Assembly (NCBI GenBank): GCA_002502685.1
Contig: DAQA01000004.1
Span: 1-11,075, forward strand
DNA: 11,075 nucleotides
From: Euryarchaeota archaeon UBA202
GTDB taxonomy: Archaea; Thermoplasmatota; E2; UBA202
Reading direction: 5' to 3'
Position numbers and translations under genes: made by a program. The notes beneath the pieces were generated by a model. It worked only from the letters and a program-made list of their open reading frames with translations, had not been told where the DNA came from and did not search any database. Numbering within the stretch: position 1 is the stretch's first letter; each line of letters starts with the position of its first letter. Positions 1 to 6,711 of the stretch are shown piece after piece.

Positions 1-180
1 ATGATTTATTCAACACAGCATGTTTATCCTATTTATGTACAGTTTTATTTAGAAAACTCTTCTTCTGTGAACTTGTCTTAGAACCCGATTCTCAGATCAG
101 CATTAGTATCTAGGCTACTTCATAGCACCAAACCAAAAAAGGATTAATGGGATTACTAAAATTTAAGCTGGCTAAGTTAA

Positions 181-195
181 CTATATTTTTATATG
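181..195 (+). promoter_or_regulatory. TATA-like promoter of the flavodoxin gene
   Basis: An A/T-only stretch (CTATATTTTTATAT) ends about 28 bases before the flavodoxin ATG. A start site about 25 bases downstream would leave a short leader carrying GGTGA at 215-219, four bases before the ATG at 224. This is seen by eye and fits archaeal promoter geometry, but the surrounding DNA is A/T-rich. The first 180 bases of the window hold no gene I can support. Confidence 0.35.
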
Positions 196-223
196 AAAAG
201 ATAAATCTCTTTGTGGTGAATAG

Positions 224-649
224 ATGAAGTATGTCATCGTATATTGGTCAAGATATGGGAACGGTAAACAGGTTGTTAATTATCTGGCTCAAAAACTGGA
301 ACAAAAAGGAGCTACAGCCCAGATTTTCAAGACCGATGAAACAGATCCATCTGCCCTTCCCGAAGCAGACCTGTATGTGTTCTCTGCCCCCACCGAGGCA
401 TTCAACATCCAAAAGAACATGAGAAAATTTATGAAAAATCTAGAGGATATGGAAGGAAAAAAGTACGGTATTATTAATACACATTCCATGAAAAAGAACT
501 GGCTCCCTAAGATGGAAAAGCTTCTTGCCAAAAAGAAAATGGTCAAGGTTGCAGGCATTGATTTCCAGGTGTGCAAGGAAGCACCATCTGGAAACGGACT
601 CATGGAGGGATGGAAATCAAAACTGGAGGCGTTTGCAGATAAGCTATAA
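224..649 (+). CDS. Flavodoxin-domain protein (FMN electron carrier)
   Basis: A 141-residue single-domain flavodoxin-fold protein, expected to bind FMN and act as a cytosolic one- or two-electron carrier or small reductase. It starts with a hydrophobic first strand (residues 2-7) running into an FMN phosphate loop, S9-R-Y-G-N-G-K15. The second loop is SAPTEAFNI (54-62), and a third lies around 111-130 (GIDF...GNGLMEGW). These match the three FMN-contact loops of the family, and the length is normal for a short flavodoxin. The start is the ATG at 224, preceded by GGTGA at 215-219. The gene stands alone: a T-rich end follows, and the next gene starts over 300 bases later. Its redox partner cannot be told from context; no oxidoreductase gene adjoins it. 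The fold is confident, the partner unknown. Confidence 0.85.
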   Translation: MKYVIVYWSRYGNGKQVVNYLAQKLEQKGATAQIFKTDETDPSALPEADLYVFSAPTEAFNIQKNMRKFMKNLEDMEGKKYGIINTHSMKKNWLPKMEKLLAKKKMVKVAGIDFQVCKEAPSGNGLMEGWKSKLEAFADKL

Positions 650-655
650 AATTAT

Positions 656-676
656 TCTCTTTCCTCTTTTTTTTCC
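656..676 (+). terminator. T-rich terminator after the flavodoxin gene
   Basis: A pyrimidine tract containing eight consecutive T (667-674) begins seven bases after the flavodoxin stop. T-runs without a hairpin are the usual archaeal terminator form. No stem was seen before it. Confidence 0.5.
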
Positions 677-960
677 TAACTATTATGGTCTATTTTACAC
701 TATCCCATATCCCTTTTTACATTAAATTATTCCACCACATCAACATTACCTTACTACATTGTTCCAGTGCGTTCTTTGATTATACCGCCGCTTTTCTTTG
801 AAAAAAATATCTATATTCACATTATCTCATTTACATTTTTATTTGATGACACCTGCTTTTTTTTAAAAAATTAGGTTTAACGATTAATTCAAGTTCCCTT
901 ATTAACATGATTTCAACATATTTTTCTTGGCTGGATTATTCTTTGATACTTATCTTTTTG
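677..960. other. Intergenic stretch, no gene seen
   Basis: About 280 bases of T-rich DNA between the flavodoxin and phosphate permease genes. It holds several short T-runs (for example 857-865, followed by an A-run) and no ORF, RNA gene or clear repeat that I can support. The far end carries the permease promoter. Confidence 0.5.
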
Positions 961-974
961 GGGAAATTATAAAT
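960..974 (+). promoter_or_regulatory. BRE/TATA-like promoter of the phosphate permease operon
   Basis: A purine-rich GGGGAAA (960-966) runs directly into TTATAAAT (967-974), the arrangement of an archaeal BRE plus TATA box. The box centre is about 27 bases before a GTG at 998, so transcription would start at or within a base or two of that codon. This suggests a leaderless mRNA and helps choose the start. No convincing ribosome site precedes any candidate start. Confidence 0.45.
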
Positions 975-997
975 TTTTATGATTGTTTACCTACCGT

Positions 998-2197
998 GTG
1001 CTTACCGTTATCTTAATCGCTATTGCTATTTTTGCCGCTCTCTACATGGCATGGAATATCGGGGCAAATGATGTGGCCAATTCCATGGCAACAGCTGTGG
1101 GGGCAAAAGCCCTATCCCTTCGGCAGGCACTAATAATTGCATCGATATTGAATGTTTGTGGTGCTGTTTTAGTGGGAAAACATGTCACTGCTACCATCCA
1201 AGGAAGCATTGTTGACACTGCACTTTTAACAGATCATAGCTTGGTACTGGGTTTTTTATCAGCGCTATTGGCCGCGGGTATCTTTGTAACCTTTGCTACC
1301 TGGAAAGAATTGCCAGTGTCCACCACCCATGGGGTCATTGGAGGGATCATTGGTTTTGGTTTAATTGAGGGAGGTATTGATTTGGTGAAATGGGGTAGCG
1401 TGGGTACAGTAGCTGCCTCATGGATGCTGTCACCTGTCGCTGGCGCGGTTATTGCTTTTGTCACGTTTAAGATTATTGCCTATCTTGTTTTTGGAACAAA
1501 AGATCCTCTCAATAGCGCCAAAAAAATTGGGCCTGTCTTTATTGCTCTTACCTTATTTATCATTCTTATGTCCATTTTTTCAAAAACCAATGTTGGAGAA
1601 ATGCTTGGTTATACCACCAGTGAATACGTTCTTTTTACAACTGTTATTTCTTTAATTATTGGAATTATTGGTTTTTTTATTTTTAAAAATATCCTGGGGG
1701 AAGGATATGATGTTGTGGAAAGTCTGTTTCGGCGTTTACAGGTCATGACCTCGTGCTACATCGCCTTTTCTCAGGGGGCAAATGATGTGGCCAATGCCAT
1801 TGCCCCCGTTTCCGTTGTCTTGTTACTTACCTGGGGTAAAATCGACACTGCATATCTTCTTTTACTTGGGGGTATCGGTATTAGCATTGGGATTACCACC
1901 TGGGGGTACAAGGTTATTCGCACCGTGGGGGGGAAAATTACGGTGTTAACCAACACGCGGGGTTTTTCCATTGATTTTGGGGCGGCCACTGTTGTCCTTA
2001 TAGCCTCAAAGCTTGGTTTGCCTATTTCCACCTCTCATACTGTTGTAGGTGCCGTCATTGGTGTGGGTCTGGCACGTGGCTTAGAAGCAGTTGACTTATC
2101 AGTGGTGAAAAGGATTATCTATTCATGGGCCTTGACCCTCCCGGTGACAATCCTATTAGCGATAGTGATTTATAAGGCCTTGCAGATAATATTTTAA
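998..2197 (+). CDS. pit: PiT-family inorganic phosphate permease
   Basis: An integral membrane transporter of the PiT family (PF01384), which takes up phosphate by cation symport. From the GTG at 998 it has 399 residues. The family's internal duplication is clear: GANDVAN occurs at residues 22-28 and again at 260-266, and the paired loop motif STTHGVIGG (108-116) recurs as STSHTVVGA (344-352). About ten hydrophobic segments surround these. The frame opens immediately after a stop at 980-982. A TTG at 983 would add five residues, but the GTG at 998 fits the TATA box spacing and the usual short N-terminal run before the first AWNIGAND. The stop overlaps the DUF47 start by one base (TAATG), so the two are translated together. 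The family is confident; whether the cation is sodium or a proton is not visible. Confidence 0.93.
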   Translation: MLTVILIAIAIFAALYMAWNIGANDVANSMATAVGAKALSLRQALIIASILNVCGAVLVGKHVTATIQGSIVDTALLTDHSLVLGFLSALLAAGIFVTFATWKELPVSTTHGVIGGIIGFGLIEGGIDLVKWGSVGTVAASWMLSPVAGAVIAFVTFKIIAYLVFGTKDPLNSAKKIGPVFIALTLFIILMSIFSKTNVGEMLGYTTSEYVLFTTVISLIIGIIGFFIFKNILGEGYDVVESLFRRLQVMTSCYIAFSQGANDVANAIAPVSVVLLLTWGKIDTAYLLLLGGIGISIGITTWGYKVIRTVGGKITVLTNTRGFSIDFGAATVVLIASKLGLPISTSHTVVGAVIGVGLARGLEAVDLSVVKRIIYSWALTLPVTILLAIVIYKALQIIF

Positions 2198-2880
2198 TGC
2201 CTATTAGAGCACCTGTGAAAGATACCTATAGAAAAAAGTCACCCTTTACTGGCTTGCTTGAGCATATGAATAAGGTAAAGGAGGGTATTATATTGCTCCG
2301 TGAAGGTGTCCTCCATTATATAGATGGGGATTATGAAGGTTTTCATAAACTTGCTGAGAAATTAGATATAATAGAACATGAAGCAGATTTAATCAAGGGC
2401 AATATCAGGGCTCATTTACCCAGTTCAGTCTTAATGTCTGTGGATAAAAGATATTTTCTATGGGTTCTCAGGGAGGAAGACGCGATACTTGACCATGCAG
2501 AGAATCTAGCGCATATGCTAGATATGCGGCCAACAAAAATACCCATAAGGCTCAAGGAGGACTTCAAAGCCCATATGGGTCTTGTGGCAGAAACTGTAGA
2601 AGAAATGGAAAAAGCAGTAGAAAATATTAAGCACTTGATTGAAACCGTTTTTTCAGGAAAAGAACGTAATGAAACCAAAGCATACATAAAAAATGTTCAC
2701 CAAAAAGAATGGGAAGCAGATCAAAAAGGGTATGAGATAACAGAAAAAATCTATAAAATGGAAAATAATCTTTCACCCATGGATGAATATCATTTACTCA
2801 AGATGGTTGATTGGATTGATGACATTGCAGATCATGCTGAAAATGTAGCAGATTGGTTAAGAGCCATAATTGCAAGATAA
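2197..2880 (+). CDS. DUF47/PhoU-like phosphate transport accessory protein
   Basis: A 227-residue all-helical protein of the DUF47 family (PF01865, TIGR00153), distantly related to PhoU and usually encoded next to PiT permeases, where it is thought to modulate uptake. Two PhoU-like halves are visible. The first has EHEAD (60-64) and ILDHAENLA (97-105). The second has EWEAD (171-175) and DDIADHAENVADWL (208-221). The spaced acidic residues and histidines in these motifs form metal-binding sites in PhoU relatives. There is no signal peptide or membrane segment, so it is probably cytosolic and bound to the permease. The ATG overlaps the permease stop in TAATG, which implies translational coupling. 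The length is typical for the family. Its direct effect on transport is inferred from the family and the gene pairing. Confidence 0.92.
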   Translation: MPIRAPVKDTYRKKSPFTGLLEHMNKVKEGIILLREGVLHYIDGDYEGFHKLAEKLDIIEHEADLIKGNIRAHLPSSVLMSVDKRYFLWVLREEDAILDHAENLAHMLDMRPTKIPIRLKEDFKAHMGLVAETVEEMEKAVENIKHLIETVFSGKERNETKAYIKNVHQKEWEADQKGYEITEKIYKMENNLSPMDEYHLLKMVDWIDDIADHAENVADWLRAIIAR

Positions 2881-2931
2881 ATGACACAAAAAATCTTCAC
2901 TTTTTAGAAAAATTTACGCCATATCCTACTT

Positions 2932-2952
2932 GCTATACTTTATTTGTATAGC
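2932..2952. repeat. Inverted repeat between convergent genes
   Basis: GCTATAC (2932-2938) and GTATAGC (2946-2952) form a perfect 7-bp stem with a 7-base TTTATTT loop. It lies 52 bases after the DUF47 stop and 145 bases after the minus-strand nitroreductase stop. It may end transcription from either side, but no T-run follows the stem. The rest of 2881-3096 holds no gene I can support. Confidence 0.4.
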
Positions 2953-3096
2953 CAAACTAATCCACAAATTTATCATTCGATTATTTGCTAACGCATTTCT
3001 GTCGTAAAACATTGTTTCCTTGGGGAGGCAAATATCCTGGGTCACAGTTCCCAAAGACAACTCATTAGGTAATTATTTGGATGGTTTACACGTTTA

Positions 3097-4440
3097 TTAT
3101 TCACCGATAGGGAGAATTAATGTGGGGATATTGCTATCTGGCAGTTGTAGCAGAGAACGGATAGTTGTTGAATCCACTGGAGAAATGATTTTTGCAGATA
3201 AATCCCATACTGTTGCTTCCAACAGGACATTGTGGGCTACCGCTCCTGCTTCATAATACCAGAATCTTTTCGCGGATTCACTGGATAATTCCTTTGCCAT
3301 CTCCAAATCCAACACTGGGATAATAAAGAGCGGTGCAGAAGCAATATTTGGTTGATCACACAGTTGAGAAATAGAATTTCTCATATCTTGCTGTAATGTT
3401 TGCTTCATGAAGGTAATTATGGGCAAACCAAAATAATCCACGGGAGCATTGATGATATGAAGAAAGTTTACCAAAAAATCTGTTAAAATATTCGGATAAT
3501 ATCGATAAACCCCCTCTTCTGTGACAACATATATCACTAGGGGATAATATCCATGGGCACTGGGGACTGTCCGGTGTCGTCTCAGATGTATTGGCTCTTG
3601 TTCACTTGCATCAATATAAAGGGAATATCCATAGCTTGACCAGAGTAATTGACTTATTTCTTGTTGGGATAATTCTCCTTGAAAAACATCTCCGTCTTCC
3701 CGGTTTTCTAACGCCTTTGAGAGTGACATTGATGAGTCTTTTATTTTTGGGAGAGAAGAAATCCACATGGGTTTTTCTTTGAAGTCATATGGATTTTTTG
3801 GATGACCCAAAGGCATGATAATTAGTCCTTCTTGATTTGAAGGGAGACCCAATGGTTTGATTGCGGGGGGAATCTGTCCAGTGACAACCGTTCCCAAATC
3901 CAATGCATTTGCCATGAACTGGATGTTTTGTCCAATCTGGCCAAGTTCAGTACCGCCCTGATTTGCCTCTGCTTTTGATGTATCCCAGCAAAGCCCGATT
4001 TGAATGGGTGCTTCATATTGGAGGATATTAATATCTGCTCTATGGTCTCCTTCCTTGTATACAATTAATGCATGTTTTTTGGGATCATAGGTGTATGCTG
4101 CTTCTTCATTTAAGACATAGATTACTGCAGCATGTGTACCATTTATCTCTGATACAGTATATGTGTCATCGTTTCGTAATCCAAATGCTGCCCATAAAAT
4201 GGTTGATAACATTTCATCACTTACTGGTTCATTTGTGAATTCTCTAATGGACATCCTCCGACAGATCGATGTTTCAAGAATCATATCAACATCCATTGGT
4301 GGCGGTAAATCCTTATCAGGTAGACCATATCCTTCACTTGTCAAGGCTGGTAGAGCGGTGGGTATCAAGAAAATGCATAGTATAGATAAAATCACCAATT
4401 TTTTTTCCCTCTTTTTTACTCTCATTTTAATCCATTCCAT
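3097..4440 (-). CDS. Exported tandem nitroreductase-fold (SagB/ThcOx-like) protein
   Basis: A 447-residue protein with a basic N-terminus (MRVKKREKK from residue 6), then a hydrophobic stretch at 15-33 that acts as a signal peptide or membrane anchor. Two nitroreductase-fold halves follow. The first (about 54-225) has RRMSIREF (61-68), typical of FMN phosphate binding, the helix GGTELGQIGQNIQFMANAL (162-180), and PLGHP (210-214). The second (about 235-447) has RRHRTVPSAHGYYPL (287-301), close to the RRTVPSAG-YPLE pattern of SagB-type dehydrogenases, and EAGAVAHNVLLEATVW (397-412). The family uses FMN to oxidise or reduce small molecules or peptide azolines; the substrate here is unknown. No peptide-cyclising (SagC/D-type) genes adjoin. 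A start at codon 6 (ATG, 4423-4425) is also possible. The gene is monocistronic and convergent with the phosphate operon. Confidence 0.85.
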   Translation of the reverse strand: MEWIKMRVKKREKKLVILSILCIFLIPTALPALTSEGYGLPDKDLPPPMDVDMILETSICRRMSIREFTNEPVSDEMLSTILWAAFGLRNDDTYTVSEINGTHAAVIYVLNEEAAYTYDPKKHALIVYKEGDHRADINILQYEAPIQIGLCWDTSKAEANQGGTELGQIGQNIQFMANALDLGTVVTGQIPPAIKPLGLPSNQEGLIIMPLGHPKNPYDFKEKPMWISSLPKIKDSSMSLSKALENREDGDVFQGELSQQEISQLLWSSYGYSLYIDASEQEPIHLRRHRTVPSAHGYYPLVIYVVTEEGVYRYYPNILTDFLVNFLHIINAPVDYFGLPIITFMKQTLQQDMRNSISQLCDQPNIASAPLFIIPVLDLEMAKELSSESAKRFWYYEAGAVAHNVLLEATVWDLSAKIISPVDSTTIRSLLQLPDSNIPTLILPIGE

Positions 4441-4829
4441 AAATTGGTATTAAACTATAGTAATTGGAATTAATAAGGCTTTTGCTCACGGGAATAATAG
4501 TGATAATCATTCTTGATAGATACCTAGTTATCTATTGTACATACTGATAAAAATTATTTTCCTCTGAACCCAGATTTTTTTATAGATAAAAAAAAACGAT
4601 AAAATTGTGTTACCCAGCGAGAATTATTTACTCTCTTTTTCAAAGAAAAAAAAAGAAAATGCAGAAATTTCTTCATAGTCATTCTTTCGCCTCCTTAAAC
4701 TCTTACATTTACAATAGTCATTAAGGAATTAAAGTATTATTATCAGAAATAGAGGAAAAAAATTTTATTTAGTATACCGTTTTCGTTTTACCACATAAAT
4801 ATTTAGCCACACTATTCCTGGGTGATTTA
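4441..4829. other. Divergent intergenic region with a small dyad
   Basis: A 389-base A/T-rich spacer between the minus-strand nitroreductase and the plus-strand MGMT-like gene, so it must hold both promoters. On the minus strand, TTATTAAT (4469-4476) and TTTAATAC (4447-4454) are TATA-like and would place starts near codon 1 and codon 6 of the nitroreductase. ATAGATA (4516-4522) and TATCTAT (4529-4535) form a 7-bp inverted repeat with a 6-base spacer, a possible operator. On the plus strand, the A/T run near 4757-4776 could be a TATA box. No RNA gene or ORF is supported. Confidence 0.35.
4821..4825 (+). promoter_or_regulatory. Ribosome binding site that fixes a GTG start
   Basis: GGTGA lies four bases before the GTG at 4830. 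The flavodoxin gene has the same motif at the same four-base spacing, which supports GTG as the true start of the MGMT-like fusion gene. Confidence 0.6.
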
Positions 4830-5540
4830 GTGGTATATACAAAGAAAACCTGGCAGGAAAAACTCACTGATAAAAAAGGTTTACCTAAAATTGTGAACTT
4901 TAAAAAAAATTTTCCCTGTTATAATGCAGTACATAAAATGGGTGCAGAAGTAGGAGATGATATCGTGCTTGTAAATCCCTGTGAAGTTGTTGATGTGATG
5001 AGAAACGTTCCCCAGGGAAAACTCATCACCATTATTGAAATCTGTAAAAAACTTGCCCAAAAACATAATGTCCAGGGATGCTGCTCTCTTACTGTGGGTA
5101 TTTTTATTATGACCGCGACCAACGCAACAGAAGAAGCAAAAAATGAAGGAAAACAGCTGCATATTCCCTACTGGCGGACGTTGAAAGCAAAAGGCGTACT
5201 CAACAAGAAATATCCCGGTGGTGTTCTAGGGCAAAAAAAGCTTCTTGAACAGGAAAGCTATACCATTGTACATAAAGGAAAGAGATATTGGATAAAAAAT
5301 ATGGAAAAATGGACATCAGTTGGGCTAGTAATGATAGCGATAGGAATACTCTTATGGATCGCATATGGATTGTATCTGGGCTTTGAGGACATAATGGATA
5401 TACTTGATGTGGTCACAGGATTTGTAGCAGTATTAATTGTAGTGGGTGTATATATTCTTTTTATTTCGGTTATCATTGAACAGCGTAGAGAAACAAAAAA
5501 AATGAGGGAAAAAATAAAAAAGGAGGATCTGGAACCATGA
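4830..5540 (+). CDS. MGMT/alkyltransferase-like domain fused to a two-helix membrane module
   Basis: A 236-residue protein in two parts. Residues 1-157 resemble the MGMT-family (O6-alkylguanine transferase-like) group: KKTWQEKL (5-12) and GLPKIV (17-22) at the start, VPQGKLITIIEI (60-71) matching the DNA-binding helix region, then PYWRTLK (113-119) and KYPGGVLGQKKLLE (127-140). PYWRT stands where true transferases have PCHRV, so the alkyl-accepting cysteine is absent and a repair reaction is unlikely; binding of DNA or a nucleotide is inference. Residues 161-183 and 194-216 are membrane helices, followed by a charged tail ending KKEDLEP. Met158 begins the membrane part and could be an independent start, so this may be a fusion of two genes. 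It overlaps the YbjQ-family gene by ATGA. Confidence 0.75.
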   Translation: MVYTKKTWQEKLTDKKGLPKIVNFKKNFPCYNAVHKMGAEVGDDIVLVNPCEVVDVMRNVPQGKLITIIEICKKLAQKHNVQGCCSLTVGIFIMTATNATEEAKNEGKQLHIPYWRTLKAKGVLNKKYPGGVLGQKKLLEQESYTIVHKGKRYWIKNMEKWTSVGLVMIAIGILLWIAYGLYLGFEDIMDILDVVTGFVAVLIVVGVYILFISVIIEQRRETKKMREKIKKEDLEP

Positions 5541-5851
5541 TTTTAACCACCACTGATTTTGTTGCAGGTAAGGAAATTAAAGAGACTATCGGGTTGGTGC
5601 AGGGGAACACTATCCAGGCAAAAAGTATTGGCAAAGATGTAAAAGCGGGTTTTCGGCATATTGCTGGGGGAGAAATAAAAGAATATACCCAGTTGCTTGC
5701 TGAAGCACGTGAAATTGCATTACAAAGGATGGAGGAAAAAGCAGAGAAAATGAATGCTGATGCAGTAATTAATCTTCGCTTTATGACAGCTGCGATCATG
5801 GGTGGTGCAGCAGAAATATTAGCATACGGTACAGCTGTCAAATTAAAGTAA
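5537..5851 (+). CDS. YbjQ/UPF0145 family protein
   Basis: A 104-residue cytosolic protein of the YbjQ family (PF01906), whose members assemble into small rings and have been described as heavy-metal-binding-like; the function is not established. The family pattern is complete: an N-terminal strand TTTDFVAGKEI (4-14), GGEIKEYTQLL (44-54), a helix with REIALQRM (58-65), then ADAVINLRF (74-82) and AEILAYGTAVKL (92-103). The length is typical. AGGAGGAT at 5521-5528 is a strong ribosome site, and the ATG overlaps the upstream stop in ATGA, so it is translated together with the MGMT-like membrane fusion. The pairing may mean a shared envelope or stress role, which is inference only. Confidence 0.9.
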   Translation: MILTTTDFVAGKEIKETIGLVQGNTIQAKSIGKDVKAGFRHIAGGEIKEYTQLLAEAREIALQRMEEKAEKMNADAVINLRFMTAAIMGGAAEILAYGTAVKLK

Positions 5852-5883
5852 TGCATTAGACTTTGCTTTTCACATTCTATCTT

Positions 5884-5916
5884 TCTTGATTCAAGATCCC
5901 TTTCTTTATAGAAAGG
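5884..5916 (+). terminator. Two adjacent hairpins after the YbjQ gene
   Basis: TCTTGA-T-TCAAGA (5884-5896) is a perfect 6-bp inverted repeat. It is followed at once by CCTTTCT-TTAT-AGAAAGG (5899-5916), a 7-bp stem with a 4-base loop. They lie 33 bases after the YbjQ stop in a pyrimidine-rich tract. They could end the operon transcript or protect its 3' end. No T-run follows directly. Confidence 0.35.
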
Positions 5917-6672
5917 AAATATACTTTCATTGTACCATCTATAGGCTGGTGAATAGGTACTGGGCAATGGAAAAAAATATATCCATTTCTAATAAGCAAT
6001 GAGTTGATAAAGCATAAACGAAGTAATAGTAACATAGTGATTAAACCTCAATAAAGGCCACTGTTTGTAATATAGAAGGAAAAATATGAAAACGAACCTT
6101 ATTGTATGCCGGTGTAAGGCAGCACTATCTTTTTTTCATTTTTCTTGTTTTTTCAATTGATGGATAGAAGGTGTTCATCTATGTCACAAACTGTCCACAC
6201 CCTGTACAGATAAGAAAGCAGTTTTCAGATTGATAGAGGCATGATATTCTATAATGGAAAAAAGAATGGTATTGTTTTGTCTATGAAAATGGAATACTGA
6301 TAATTTATTAATAAACCTGTGTATATCTCTGTTTCTGTACTATTTTTTTATATATTAATAAAAAAAATATTGTTCAGTATGAAAAACCCCCTTATAAAAT
6401 ATAGGCTAAGACATTGTTTTCTAGGAATAGAAAATTTTTTTACGGAGGAGGTTATTCTCCCGACGAGGGTATTGGAATCGGTACAATAAATGAAGGATAG
6501 AAATTAAAGTACCCCCTAGAGAAATCAATGAAATCGCCGTACAACACAATCCTTGTAACTACAAAAAGAACTTGTTGATAACGAAGAGTGTTTCCAGTAT
6601 TCCTTCAATGAGCATAATGATAAGACAGTAAAAAAGCTAGGGAAGCAACAGAAAAAAGGTATATCTGCAAAC
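5917..6672. other. Long intergenic stretch, no gene supported
   Basis: About 750 A/T-rich bases before the aldehyde dehydrogenase gene. A T-rich tract at 6128-6153 could be a plus-strand terminator. I saw only very short reading frames: a 24-codon one at 6086 with three cysteines, and a 31-codon minus-strand one at 6452-6547. Neither has convincing signals. A slightly more G-rich patch at 6443-6470 (GGAGGAGG then CTCCCG) can fold weakly. No tRNA or box C/D pattern was found. Confidence 0.4.
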
Positions 6673-6691
6673 GGTAAAAGGTACTTTTACC
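6673..6691 (+). promoter_or_regulatory. Inverted repeat before the aldehyde dehydrogenase, possible operator
   Basis: GGTAAAAG (6673-6680) and CTTTTACC (6684-6691) are perfect 8-bp arms around a 3-base centre, 20 bases before the ATG at 6712 and directly upstream of the ribosome site (AAGGAGTGAT, 6697-6706). A dyad here suits a dimeric repressor or a leader hairpin that limits ribosome access. Confidence 0.5.
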
Positions 6692-6711
6692 TAATCAAGG
6701 AGTGATAATAT

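Noticed and set aside
1..223. Possible end of an upstream gene at the left edge
   Set aside because: Short open stretches exist in two plus-strand frames but none shows a motif or composition that supports coding.
3020..3256. 78-codon plus-strand frame
   Set aside because: Most of it is antisense to the C-terminal end of the nitroreductase gene, whose frame carries clear family motifs.
5473..5967. 164-codon minus-strand frame
   Set aside because: Antisense to the YbjQ gene; composition is that of a reverse-frame shadow.
6086..6160. 24-codon frame starting MKTNLIVCRCK
   Set aside because: The CRC motif hinted at an iron-sulfur protein, but the frame runs into a T-rich tract and stops; no family support.
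6452..6547. 31-codon minus-strand frame ending PIPIPSSGE
   Set aside because: Only GTG/TTG starts, no ribosome site or TATA box at a fitting distance.
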